This document shows positions 40,500 through 52,955 of a DNA stretch of 64,000 nucleotides, piece after piece. Within the stretch, counting starts at the first letter, position 1. The number at the start of each line of letters is the position of its first letter. Both the position numbers and the translations under genes were made by a program. Under the pieces are notes generated by a model. It was not told the origin of the DNA and made no database searches. It saw nothing but the letters and a program-made list of their open reading frames with translations. This stretch comes from Atherix ibis. Its lineage: Eukaryota; Arthropoda; Insecta; Diptera; Athericidae. The DNA lies in assembly GCA_958298945.1 (NCBI GenBank), contig OY282606.1, forward strand, positions 71,535,622-71,599,621, written 5' to 3'.

Positions 40500-41285
40500 A
40501 AGCTTTTTGTATAATTTTTCTAATTTAAATCTATTGTTATTTTTTTATATAACTGTTAAACAAATTCAGGAATTAAAACACAACAAACTACCCACATTAC
40601 TCAATTAAATTTGGAAAAGCGGCTCTAGAATTTTAATAGTCATTTCTATTAATATTTATACCAAAACGTAAAATCTTAAGCGGACGGTACAAATAAAAAG
40701 CCACTGGCTGGATTTAAATACAAAATTACTGTACATTTGTTATAGTTTTATATGTGTTTCTTGAAATTTCCCTGGGTGTTGGATTAGAGATGAGGAAAGG
40801 TATAAACATTTAAAATTGAAGAACGTGACGTTCAACAGGAGTATGGCCAGTTACAATCATACTCACAGAACATTTGGCTTTGCTAGGCATGCTTGATGAT
40901 AGCTTTATGCGGAGATGATGGAGGAGTTCGAAGTTTTATGCAAAAAGATGCACTCACACCCACCATAACAAGAAAAAAAATCATGCCTGGACATAGAGGA
41001 GAATATGGAGACACCCAAATGAGATTAAATTCAAAAATATTTAATTTGAAAACTGTTAAAACTGTAGGGGAACGGATAGGAAATGCGGGGAGAAGGTATT
41101 AATATTTTGGAGAGCTAAAAAAATTTTAAATTCTTTAAATAAAAAAACAACTTTAATAGTCCTTATAAATAAACGTGAGTAGGAACTGACTTAACTTTAT
41201 AATAAAAGAAAATAACCAAGTCTTCTTAACCGTTGCTCGCAAAAAAAGAAAAATTGAATAGCGAACAACAACAACCATCGTTCTT
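40500..41285. other. AT-rich spacer
   Basis: No identifiable gene or repeat; an upstream exon of the 40-kb gene could be hidden here but none with a matching phase is visible. Confidence 0.35.
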
Positions 41286-41289
41286 TGCC

Positions 41290-41745
41290 GTCAAACACCG
41301 AATGCCTAAAACTCGAATACAACCTCGTAGTGATGTCGGCTACCTTCGTGGTTATTCGTACCTACCATCGTACCATGCCATATGCTGACGCCATATTTTT
41401 GCAGCCGCCACGACCGTAGAACGGGTTTCACTAGTGATTTAGCGAAGCGTCCTTAAATCATGGAATTTTTTGGTGATAGTGCTGCCAGAGGCATCTTACC
41501 TCACTGATTTTTGCGCTACGTATTTGGAATTTAGGCAACGAACATATCATCTATACTATCGCCAAGGCTAGCATAACAGATTAAATGCAGACTGTCTCCC
41601 AGTATCTCTAAATCAAGTCATCTTCAGAATAATATTTTAGATGTTTGTATGGAAGGTTTAAAAATAAAAATGCCTAATTTTGCAGAAATTTTTCTGGAAA
41701 TAAGATCTTATTGCTGTTTGGTTTTCATGTTGTTATTTTTGACAG
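41290..41745 (+). mobile_element. DUF4817-type mariner-like element, deletion derivative (copy D)
   Basis: Corresponds to the right part of copies A and B: GGCATGGTAC-like palindromic core (41370-41385), GCTGCCAGAGGCATCT, then GGAATTTAGGCAACGAACAT (41527) and ATTTTAGATGTTTGTATGGA (41633). No transposase sequence. It directly precedes the longer copy E. Confidence 0.6.
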
Positions 41746-42480
41746 ATCACACGTCAAAAATCAAAAGTGCTCAGTTATGATTGTCATTTCATCATTTAAA
41801 GACTTATATCCGAACAAGGCTCTGGGAAAAATGTGTTACGCGCACTTCGATCATTTTATGGTCGTTGTAATCGACCTACTGAACAAGTAATTCAAGCCAT
41901 TGTGACAAAATTTCCTTAAGGAACATCCGTTTTTTTACCAACAAATTGCGTTCAGCGATATAGCTCATTTCTGGTTAAATGGGTATGTGAATAAGCAATA
42001 TTGTCGCATTTTGTTTGATGTACAACCATAAGCAAAACAAGAACTGCCATTGCATCCAAAAAAAATGTACTGTTTGGTGGAATCATCGGTCCGTATTTCT
42101 TTAAAGATGACGCTGGCCGCAACGTTATCGTCGATGGCAACCGCTATCGCTCGATGATTTCGAATTTTTTTTTGTCCAAAATGCAAGAACTGCATCTTGT
42201 TGACATGTGGTATCAACAAAACGGCGCTACATACCACACAGGACGTGAAACAATAGACTATTGAGTGATGAGTTCCGTGAGCAATTTATTTCACGTTCCG
42301 GATCGAAAAGTTGAGCCTAGATCGTGCGATTTGACACCCCTAGACTATCTTTTATGGGGCTACGTGAAGTCACTCGTCTATGCCGATAGACCAGCATCAC
42401 TTGTAGCCTTGGAAGATAACATTACACGTGTGGTTCAAAATTGGACCTCTCGCATGGATCTGTACTCTGCAATATGAAAG
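41746..42480 (+). pseudogene. DUF4817-type mariner-like transposase, copy E, decayed
   Basis: Follows the TGACAGATCACACGT leader (41741). HTH end: GKNVLRALRSFYGRCNRPTE near 41827-41885. A deletion removes the middle. The catalytic part reads GGIIGPYFFKDDAGRNVIVD (42076 onward), with QNGATYHT where other members have QDGAT, so the second Asp is Asn. It continues SCDLTPLDYLLWGYVKSLVY (about 42320-42385) and ends near 42477. Stops and deletions make it inactive. Confidence 0.7.
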
Positions 42481-42539
42481 ATATTCTGTAAGTCAAATTG
42501 CTCATTGTATTGAAATGAACAGTATACAATTTGGTATGT

Positions 42540-42965
42540 TTTGAAGAGAAAAGCTGAAGAAGGATCTGTTATGAACAAAAACAGACTAGGAAAATAAAAA
42601 CTAGTAAAGCGAAAGATTACTTCATTGGGCTTATAAAAAAAGATTACCGGCTACAGAAATAGCACAGAAATTCAATAGGAAGGAGCAAATCTGGTAAACG
42701 ATTTAGGGAGACGAGCAGCGGTAAAAAAAACATTCATTTGTCCACAAAATAAGAAGAAATGGTTGAACTGTTCAGAAGATCAACAAGATTGGTCGCGAGA
42801 ATAGTGAAAACAGGTCCTTTAGCGTGATGAGTCAAAATTTGAAATTTTTGTCTAACAGGCGCACGTTTGTTTGTCAGAATGTTAGTGACAGAATGTTGGA
42901 GATCTGAGTGGTTTGTACTGGAAGACATGGTGTCGAAAAGCTTATGGATTGGTAATTTGATTCGA
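42540..42965 (+). pseudogene. Tc1-like transposase fossil
   Basis: Broken frames give an N-terminal HTH-like stretch (GLIKKRLPATEIAQKFN, about 42630-42685) and NKKKWLNCSEDQQDWSRE (42745-42800). A segment resembling the Tc1 SDESKFEIF catalytic region follows, near 42825-42860. Heavily decayed; assignment to Tc1 is by these motifs only. Confidence 0.45.
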
Positions 42966-43059
42966 TAGATCAGCTCTTTATCCTAATACAGGTTTATATT
43001 CTAAAAAAAACTTCTATTTAGAAGATATTCAAAATCGGCATTTAATCCTGCCAAGGATG

Positions 43060-44830
43060 ATCCCAAACCCGGATGTCCAAGAGTGACTCTTATAGGGTGG
43101 GAGCTCACCGTTTTGCTGTTAAGTCTGTTCTAGCTATAGAACAGTGCGGTATATCGGCGTTCCAACTATATGTGTTTCATCTCCAGGGTATATATCTTTA
43201 TAACAACTATCGCTTGCAGATAAAACAAATATTGAGAGGGGCTGGGAAGAACTAAAAGACAATGCTATTGGTAAGAGCGAAATACTAGGGCTCAGGAGCA
43301 AAGAGAGCTGAAAGGGCTGGTATGACGATGATTGCAAGCGGGCAACAGAACAGAAGAATTCTCAGAGAATTATCGTGAATTGCGAAGAGTAGAAGGTAGA
43401 CTCACAGCCAAAAGAAAAACGGCAGAGAGAATGGACAGGTCTGTCAAATCGAATAATATAGGGAGCCATCTAGCTATGAGCAAAATAATTTATACCACGA
43501 TGCTCATCATACCGCAACAAAAAGGGTTATCTGCTTTTAGACCACATTGGTATTTAAGGCGATGGGTTGAAAATTTTGATGAGATCCTGAATACAAATAT
43601 CGCGGAAACGATAAAAGCGATTCTTGGCTTAGGTGCCATAAGTTGCACGGTATAAACGGGATCGCCAGCGATTACTGGTTAATTAAGGAGATAACAAACT
43701 ACACCAAACAGTTAATCAATTAATAGTCCAAGTATGGAACAGCGAATTAATACCCGGCGACTGGAACCTTAGCATTATCAGTTCCATACTAAAAAGATGA
43801 GATAGTACGGAGGGTAACCATTAAAGATATGGATGGTACTATAAGATATTCGCCGCCATTTTACAAGGAAAAAAGATATCTTCGCTCTGCGGCAGTCGCT
43901 GGAAGAACTGTTGGAATATGGTCAACAGATCCGCCATCTATTTATCGACTTAAAAGCCGCTTATGATAGCATAGTCAGGGTAAGAACTTTAACACCTCCA
44001 TGAGAGATTTCTTAATTCTAGAAAAATTAATAAGACTGACTAGACTAATCATGACTAGTAGGAGAGGAAGAGTAAAATCAGCCGAATCACTTTTGGAGCC
44101 ATTTAACATCCACAATGGTCTTCGAAAAGAAGATACACATTTGTGCACGAAATATTGCACTGCACATAAATGAGAGCCAAACAAAGTACAAGATAGCTGT
44201 GTAGGCATCAAAAACCAAATCAATTAGCACAAGTCCTATACAGACAGGATATAATAACTTCTAAAATAATTTTGCTATTTAGGGACAAGGGTCGCAGCCG
44301 ATAACAATATGGAAGAAGAAATACTCCCTCTACTTCAGTCAGTCTAAATAATTTCGCTCAAAAATGTTGCCCATAACAAGGATACTAGTGCTGGAATACT
44401 AGTCTTGCCAGTACTCACGTATTCTTCGGAAAGTTGAGTGAAAAGCAAAAATGAATGCAAATTCTTGTATGAGTTTGACAGGAGGATTCTTAAAAGAACT
44501 CTTGGCCACTTCCGTATGGATGGACAATTCTGGTACCTATTTAACGATAAGATTTTGGAGTGTTACTGGAAATGCCCGGTTGTGGATAAAAATAAGCCCA
44601 ATAGGCTGCGGTGGACTGGATACTTAATCCGTTTGGATGAGGAAGATGCTCCCTAGAAAGTCTACAGTGGCTCCATTTATAGTCCCAGAAAAAGTAGTAG
44701 GCACTGTATTCAGTGGAGCGACGGTGTTAGCAGGGCGCAAAAAACATACTAGGAGTGTTTAACTGGAAAACTTCGTTGCAAAGCCGGGACGTTTGCAGAT
44801 CTTTGATTCAGCAAGCCTAGACCGGAATTT
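43060..44830 (+). mobile_element. Non-LTR retrotransposon (LINE), decayed, copy 1
   Basis: Shares blocks with 56820-60200: the opening near 43085 (CTCACCGTTTTGCTGTTAAG), an ORF2 linker (ENYRELRRVEGRLTAKRK, 43366-43420), an RT core (LEYGQQIRHLFIDLKAAYDS, 43910-43970; first catalytic Asp present) and the end block (RILKRTLGHFRMDGQFWYLF, 44483-44545, then NRLRWTGYLIRLDEEDAP). No poly(A) tail is seen; the 3' end is near 44,815. Many stops. It resembles LINEs with an EEP endonuclease and no RNase H. Confidence 0.7.
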
Positions 44831-46850
44831 CGGTTGAAATTCGATCTTTGATGATTATGAAAATCGGTATCAAATTTCAAAAACAGAAAATTAGAGCTCC
44901 ATGATTACGAGGAGGGGAGCCTAATTATTCGATCAGTGACTATAAATATGAAATATATGAAAAAATTCTAGACTCTATTACTTAATTTGCATAAGCAAAT
45001 AACAAAGAAGTTTTGGCGCCAGTTAAATTGCGTAACGTTCATATTTTTATTATTAAAAAAAATTTCGTAACTAACAATACTATTACGTATGCAATTTCGA
45101 ATGTACCAGCACTCGTATATATACACTGATGTCACAGCTAGCCCACCACCAGATGTTATCACCAGAGGAGATTTGAATACTATCGCCGTTGCCTATGCCA
45201 ATAATCCAAAATCGCATAGCATTGAGAATGAATGACTGACAATCGTATTTTGTAAAACGCGTGTCTAAATATTTTCAATTTGCCAAAAAGATTCTTTCGA
45301 TAATTTCGACCTGAGAAATAATTTCTATTACAACAGTCAACGGAATTTTCAATATGAATACTCGTACACTTACAATTAGATAGTTGATACTTACTCGTAG
45401 ATACATAAGAAAATTTATGGTCGCATAATTGATAGTATTCAGAAGAAAATTTCGTATTTAGAATAGTAAAAATTTAAAGAATAATCTAAAATATTGAAGA
45501 TCTATTCATCAATTTACATAGTGCGTATCTACATACGCGGTTATAGTACTTTAGATATTCTTAGTATAGGCAGTTACTGTATATTCGTATTATTGTGCTC
45601 GGAGATAAGAAGAGGCGAAAGTTTTTGGCATCAAAAAACGTATTTTTGGTTTTTTTTTTTTATATTTTTGCTTTTGTTTTTGGTCCCCCAGACCAAATTG
45701 GCTAAAATTCAAAAAGAAAAATCGCCCATTCATTCCGGTCGGTCGTCTGTTTTTCCGTTCAGGAATTAATTTTCACATATTTTCTCTCATTTAATTTTTT
45801 TTACTTTTGCTTTTGTATAATTTTTATTTTAGTTTTCTTTTCTTACAACTGCTTTTTTTATTATTTCATTTAATCAATGATGGAATTGAATATATTAAAA
45901 ATACAAATATTTTTTAACAGCCTGTATCCACCACTACATGTTTAGAAAATTGTTTTAATTTTTTTTCTCAAGTGTCTGTAGATCTAGCCGAGACGATGAG
46001 TTTAAACAAATGAGAAGGTCAAATCCTCATAATACTTACTCATGAGAGATATTCCCATTTGGCTAATGTTTAAATTTTCTTTTGAAAAGCATTGGTGGCG
46101 TTTTAAATAGGGGATTTTTTTTTCGGTACTCATATATGTTGCTGAGAAAAGTTTCTTGTCATGACTCTGAGATCATTGGAAATATGTGGAAAAAAAACTT
46201 AAATAGAAAATCATCTGAAATAGAATTTTTAATGCACAAATGAAACTAACAAGTTACTAAATATGTTAGACCTTCTATGTTATTTATTTAACTAGGAAAC
46301 ATAGTATAAAATATATACTTACTTACATGTTAAATATTTTAAACATCTAGCAAGTAATCACATTAATATAATTTTTAAGAAGTACCATTCTATAAACAAA
46401 AAGTTTTATCTATATAATGTTATTTGGAATGATAAAAATTCACCTCTTATACGGAAAAATGATCTAACATATAAAATGATTTGATAAAACGAAGCTTACC
46501 GACTGAAATGCCCAAGCCACTTAGTTCCTCTCGATGAGGAAAAGTTCTAACCGTAATAGATACTCGTACATATTAGGATATAGTAGGTCTTGTTTGAAAA
46601 ACATGAATTCAGTAAATTGAAGTATTTTTTATTTAGTTTTTTGACTTATTTATAATAGAAAGTAAATTTTATTTTTTTATAAATAATTTTTATAGATTAA
46701 AAATCTATTTTAATTTTATAGATTTTGTAAAATTAACTAGTAAAATAGTTAATTTTACAAAATCTATAAAAAATATTTACAAAAAAAATAAGAAAATTAA
46801 GATAAATACAAAACAAATTTGAACTCAATCAAAAAATTAAATTAATTGAA
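44831..46850. other. AT-rich spacer with one exon-like ORF and a fold-back repeat
   Basis: Mostly AT-rich. At 45101-45235 (+) a 44-codon frame has protein-like composition (YTDVTASPPPDVITRGDLNT, then IAVAYANNPKSHSIENE and TGA); it could be a terminal exon but no partner exon was found. A T-rich run near 45650 and a hairpin at 46714-46771 are the only other structures seen. Confidence 0.3.
46714..46771. repeat. Perfect 25-bp fold-back inverted repeat
   Basis: Arms 46714-46738 and 46747-46771 are exactly complementary, separated by 8 bases (AGTAAAAT). AT-rich arms, so partly expected from composition, but 25 of 25 is long for chance. Confidence 0.85.
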
Positions 46851-46856
46851 ATTGGG

Positions 46857-47215
46857 AAGCTATACATCGGCGGAGACATAGTTTCCACTCTTTGTAGCAG
46901 TTCTGCATGGCTCCAACTGGAAGCTCTTTCAACTACTGGGTTATACTACTTTCAATATTATTGACAGTACCAGGATGACGTTCTTTCACGTGTTTTTTTA
47001 ATGCTGGAGAACAAACACTATTCCACGGACTGAGATCAGGTGAACAGAAGGCTGGGAAACCGACGAAAACTCGTTGATGGAGGGGTGGCCGTGCGACAGT
47101 GGGCGCTATCATGTTGGAGCGCCCAAGTATCTGCAATGTCGCATCTGATGCGAAGGAACCTATTTCTGAGACCGTTAATATGCAGTAGGTCATTACTTTA
47201 TTAGTCTGCCCTGTA
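46857..47215 (-). pseudogene. IS630-Tc1-mariner transposase remnant
   Basis: On the minus strand, LQHDSAHCRTATPP resembles the second catalytic Asp block (QHDSAxxHxAR type). Further on CSPDLSPW (about 47050) resembles the third block (SPDLSPxD). The C-terminal KKHVKERHPGTVNNIESSIT and VERASSWSHAELLQRVETMS follow, the latter after a frameshift. Too short and broken for a family name. Confidence 0.4.
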
Positions 47216-47219
47216 AGGA

Positions 47220-50174
47220 ACTGTGCTCATAGTTTGTAACACCATCTATTGAGATTTGCTTAAAGCAACAAAATTCATTTGTCATTACACTAATTATTTA
47301 AGTTATAGCAGAAAATAATGTATTGAATATAATTTTAAGTAATTAATTTATTTTAAGTAATTTTAATTAATTTTCTTTTCATGTTTTATAATAATAATTA
47401 TTGTATAAACTCATTTAAGTTTTCATACTACTTTCTACTGTTCGCGTTAGAAGCGATTGTTCTGCCATCTACATGCACTAACCGAACTGTGCCCATATTT
47501 TCCGTTAAGCTTGGTTTTGATTTGGTATAGTGCGTTTAATAAAGTATAACACAAGTAAAAGAAATTATATTATTGCTTATAGGAACATTTACTAATTTCA
47601 AATATGAGAATGTATAACATAAAAACTGTTCTGTTTTCGTATTTTCGCTTTAGAGTATAGATATATTAAAAGAAAAAAAATCGATCAGAAAAATACACCT
47701 TTTTTTTTGTACAATTGCAAGAATTTTCAAATAGAGTTTCGGTGCAACAATTTGAATAATATTTCAATGCCTCTTTAAACATAAATTATAAATATTTGCT
47801 TTTAATAAATAAAAAATATTTTTTTGATTTTATTTTATATAAGTTTCTCAGTGATTAAAAATCTCAATAGATGGTAGTAGTAGTGTGAGAATTAATTTTG
47901 ATGCTTATGTATTAATGAAAGTACTGAAAAAGACTGGGTCTGGGATGTGTATTCAAGAGCGGATATGACAAATAAATATAAACTTAAGATAATTTTAGCA
48001 CTAGAGCAATATTGAAAAATTTGATTTCTAATAACAGTTTTATCTAAATTCTTTATGACATCTGTTAGAATAATCACAAACTATGCAGATTTCATAAAAA
48101 AAATTCCATAAAATCTTCTAGAGATTTTTATAAAATATATTCACAATGGTTTTTGAACTATACTTGTATCAGAAATCATAGAATCATAGAAATTAATTAA
48201 ACAATAATAAATGATAATATAAACATATTCACGATAATCAGGCTTAAAAAATAAAAATTATCATAATAACCTGTCATGATGTATTACATCAACTAATAAT
48301 TGGCTTTTGATTAAATCAATTTATACTTTTACTTCGCAATTATTATTATATAATATTATAACTGCTGATAGAGAGAGTACTAATTGAAAAGTCAATTACT
48401 GTTGATACGAAATACAGAATATCAGAAAACTTTTATTTTGAGAAGAACACAATTTATATAAAATTTTAGTGTATATAATTTATTTTTTAATAATAATACT
48501 TAGTAAGTTTTGGTACAGTTCCATCATTACAAGTTTAGAAGTTAATTCGATGAATAGTACGTTCAATTTAAAAGTGATTTTTTTTTTAGTTTGGCAATCA
48601 ATTAACGTATTTTAGTACACGTGGGAAATTTGAATAATTCGAATGGAATTTCCGATTGTAATCTATTTTCACTTATTCTGTTTTTGCGTAAGTGGTATTT
48701 TTTTCATCATTCAAATCAAATTGGAAATAATAATTGTCGATGACAATTATTTCAACATAGTTAAGAATATTTAAAATACCATCAATGTAGAAATGTACAT
48801 ACATAAAAAGGAAATCATCAATGAATAAAATCTTAATTACCAGTGCAATTGGTACCAAATGAATCTGTGGAAAAGCTCTATTGCTTAAAGGAGAGTATTT
48901 AAACTAAAAATAATCGTTTAGACGTAATAGTATTCATACTCTTCGAGTCTGAACATTTGTTTATTTCAAATTCGTAGCTGTCCATGCTAAACAATAAAAT
49001 TGTCCCTTGTCTGATCTTTTTGACTAAATAAATACCGACGCCACTGATATCAACAATTATAGAAAAGGAAAAATTTTAATGAAACAATACGAAGATTTAA
49101 TTTTTTTTAGATATTATACTTACATAAAATATACTTAATAACAAAGAGCAGAAGAATAGATTTATAAAATCTAGACGAGGACGAGCGTGTTTAATATAGA
49201 ATTTTTTGGGAAGTGAATTTTATGAGATTAATCCACCAAAAGTGAATTTCTGGCTGCCCGGATATCATTGATTAAAGTTAATTTTAGTCGCAAAAGTATA
49301 GATCAACTGTTGTGTTTAAAATGTGTAGTATTTGGAATTAATTAAGTTCTTTTTATTTGAAAGTAGAAGAATAGTAAATATATTTTTAATTATTTTGAAT
49401 TTAAAAACCAAAAAATTAAAAAAAAAATACCAAACACAACAACTAGAATATATCGGAAGTGATACGATAAGAAATATAGCGGAAGTAATTTTGTACCAAA
49501 ACTTATGTGATAATATTGAGTGTTATTCAGAATATTAATTTTATATATAATATCAGTCCATTTCTGTTGATTTATATGAAATATTAGTTTATTATAAATT
49601 AAAGTGAAGTGAATTCCGGAGTAAAAGTTACCCAACAGACTGACAAAGTGTTCATATTATGTTACTTGTTTTTTTAGTGTTTGCATCAAATTGACTATTT
49701 ACCCAACATTTTGATGACTAAAGAAAATATGTTAGGTGGATACCCAACGTAGACATATTTGTGAGATGATTTTCTTAACAACAGGTCGTATTCATTAGTT
49801 ATTTTGACGTGAGAAAAATATTTTTGAAAAACGACCAGAAATAAATAAAACGAAAAACCTATAAAAATATTATTTACACTATTTGAGAAAAGAATAACAA
49901 TTTGTAGTTGTGCATTTATGTTGGGCAACAACAACAAAAATAAAGAAATAACAAGGAAATCAATTTTGCATAATAGTGAGCAGATAAAAATTAGTATGTA
50001 CTCGTATGTATACATTCTTTTTATGTTCGTTTAAAACATAATTTATTTAATGCCAGCTAGCATATGCTTAGGATAATAAAATAAATATAAAAATAATTTT
50101 TCAAAAAAACAAAAAACAAATTAAAGTAAATAAATAATATTTAGAGAGAAAAAAAATCAAATTAGAGTAAAACT
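47220..50174. other. AT-rich spacer and 5' flank of the 926-aa gene
   Basis: Nearly 3 kb of AT-rich sequence without identifiable genes or repeats. Promoter and 5' UTR of the 926-aa gene must lie in its right part; the start codon context is AAACTATGACG. Confidence 0.4.
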
Positions 50175-50719
50175 ATGACGCAAGAGGAGCACTTGGATTT
50201 TAGCCATCATCAAGCAAGTAATTCAGTTGGCGATCAAGTCAATGACGATTCGACAACGAATTCTAAAAATATCATCGTAAATAGTAATCACCAAGTAGCA
50301 GGGCATAGTATGAATTGCGATGATAGTGAATCTATAGCATTAACAACTCTAGTTGAAAAGGAATCATCAAACATATCAGCTGTCGATGTGGAGCAAAAAA
50401 TTCAAGATTTTATCATCGTCATAGATAATAGTCCAAGTGCGGAAAATAATATTGACAATAGTTTGATTGATAGTAGAAAAGCTGATATTAATAGGAAAGA
50501 AGTTAAAATTGAAGAGATTCCTGTACCGATTGTAGAACAATCTGTACCCAATATGACGGTTGTTACACAGCAAAAAAATAATAATGAAAATTTACGTGAT
50601 ATAAAAATAAAATTGGAAAATGTCGAAAAAGATAATATTCCTAATACTGTTGTCACTGCCGAATCAAATAATTTAACTAATAATAATGATTGTGAACAAA
50701 TTGTAAATAAAAATTGTAC

Positions 50720-50754
<35 letters not shown>

Positions 50755-52955
50755 GTAATAATAAAATTAGTGATAATAGCAGTTATAAAACCAATCCTAC
50801 CAGCGATAATGTAACTCAAAACCAAACCATGGTGGTACAGTCGAACTTGGAATCACAAACTCTAACAAATCCTAGTGAAATTGTTTCGAATAGTAAAATA
50901 ATTAGTAAAAACGCTTCTAGTGATTTGAATACAAATAAAACTGAAACAATTACTGTTGAAAAATTAGATAAATCGAGTGCTAATAGTAGTAATAAACTGA
51001 AAAGAACAGCGGATGGTATTAGAAAATCGAGAAAGCCGGGAGTAAAATTAGATGATCACATAGCCAGGTTGAATGCATTAAGGGCTGATATTTCGAATGC
51101 TTTGAAGGAAGTCAAGGCAGTACTTAATCAACATGAAGTACCTCCTGAAAATGTTGTCGAAAAGAAAACTGACACTGTTCAGGAGATAACCGATGAAGAG
51201 CAAACCAAACAAAGTGTACCATTGCGATTTGTGAATAAAGTAAAAGTTGTTAAGGAATTTGAGAATGACGACAAAGAAGTGGCAGAAAGTGCGAAACAAC
51301 CAGAAATAAAAGCTGAAAATGATCTAGCTAAAAAGTCAGATGAAACTACTGTACAAGAAAATAGCATCTCGAAATTGACTACTAAATTAAATGCTGAAAT
51401 AGCAACACCAGTTTCAGGCGATCACCAAAAAAATACTGTCGCATTAGAAATCGTTCCAAAACCATCCAGCACTGATTCGTGTCCAGTTAATAATTTGGGA
51501 AAAGATAATTCCGCTGCACTTCTTGACCCACACATAAAAGCCACCAAGCTTGTAACAGAAAAAACTGAACAGGAACCAACCAAACTGAACGAATCTACCC
51601 CAAAAACCGAAATAAAATCCGAAATTCATATTTGTGTAGATCAAAAGATCAATTTTGTAGATAAAGAAAAAGAAACGCCTTCTCAAAATGATTCTCAAGC
51701 CAATGAACAAACCATCAAAAATCAAGTGAACTCTAACAATTCTTCGACTGCAAATAAAAGTGAAAATTTAAAAGTAAATGAAACTCCTTCGAATGATCTA
51801 TTAAAAAATAGTAAATGTATAGAAGATGAACTTTTGAAAACTGTTTCTAGTATTCCAGTAGTAGTTCAGTCAGAAAAAATCATAGGTAATACGATTCAAT
51901 ATATAGAAAATGTAGAGGATGCTGAAAAGTTAGTTAAAACTAATGCAGAAAAACTATCTGAAAATTTAGAAAATCTAAATACAGAACCGCTTAAAACGTT
52001 AACAAATGCAGAAGAAAATTTAGAAAATCTAAAAACAGAACCCAACCTAGAATCTACCGCAGCTCCATTGCAAGCAATTCCATTGCAAGTATTAAGCGAG
52101 TCAAAAGGCGAAGTTCCTACACCAGTTTTAGATGAAAATTCAAATCGCATTGATGAAGGCAGTACTCTCAAAGGTAATGTGCAGTTATCGTCAGAAAATA
52201 TAGCAAAGATCGGAGAAGAGTGTACTAAAGGATATGTTCCAAAATTAGATGATACTATTAAGGATAAGGAATCCTCAACTACTGATAGTAGTAGTCAAGA
52301 ACATGGATCGGAAAATGAAAGCAAATCCGCAGAACTTAATAGTGAAAACCAACAAGAACCATCAACCGCCAACGAATGTACTGGAAGTGAATCTCAAGAT
52401 GTAAGTCCTTCGGAGAAAGTTGAAGGTGAAGAAACTCCATCGACAGAAGAGAAAAAACCTAAAAAAAAAGAAAGCAAAGCTAAATCGGCAAAAAAACTAA
52501 AAATGAAGAAGAAAATTGTTATAAAACGTGTAAAACGAAGATTGTCGATTGGTGCCATAGATGAAAAAGTAGAACCGGAAATTTGTGAAAAGGAAGTTGA
52601 ACCGATAATAGATGATCCGGAAGATGACGAAGAGGATGAAGAGCCTGGATTCGTATTAAAACCAATTATTAAAGTCAGAGCATATGAACCCGGCGATCTG
52701 GTCATGTATGCTGATCGCATAAAAAAAACTGTCAAATGGAAAAAAGCGACTGTCATCGAACGAATAACGAGCATATCGTATAAGCTCAATGTAGATGGAC
52801 AGGAAAAACCCGCCCATATAAGCTATATTAAAAAGTATACTGATAAAAAAGTACAATTCGGTGGTAAGGAATATTTGGAAATCGATTATGCCCAAGAGGA
52901 TGAAGAAGAAGAAGAAAAAGCACCACCAGTCTACAATATTTGGGCAAGAGTTTAA
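50175..52955 (+). CDS. Large disordered protein with C-terminal integrase-like/SH3-like module
   Basis: A single 926-codon exon without stops; the first in-frame Met (50175) follows upstream stops. Residues 1 to about 740 are low-complexity, rich in Asn, Ser, Glu, Lys and Thr, with a 12-Asn tract (about 183-194, from an AAT repeat at 50722-50755). A short helical segment at about 296-320 (DDHIARLNALRADISNALKE) stands out. Residues 755-795 are strongly basic (KKPKKKESKAKSAKKLKMKK and RVKRRLSIG), possibly nuclear or nucleic-acid binding, followed by an acidic stretch (DDPEDDEEDEEPG). The end (about 832-890) is compact: AYEPGDLVMYADR, WKKATVIERI, ISYKLNVDGQ and AHISYIKKY. The spacing (GD-V, W, Y-V, H) matches the C-terminal domain of Ty3/gypsy integrases and some chromatin-binding barrels. 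Single exon plus this module suggest a domesticated retroelement fragment, but no catalytic core is present. Function unknown. It has AATAAA at 53053. Confidence 0.7.
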
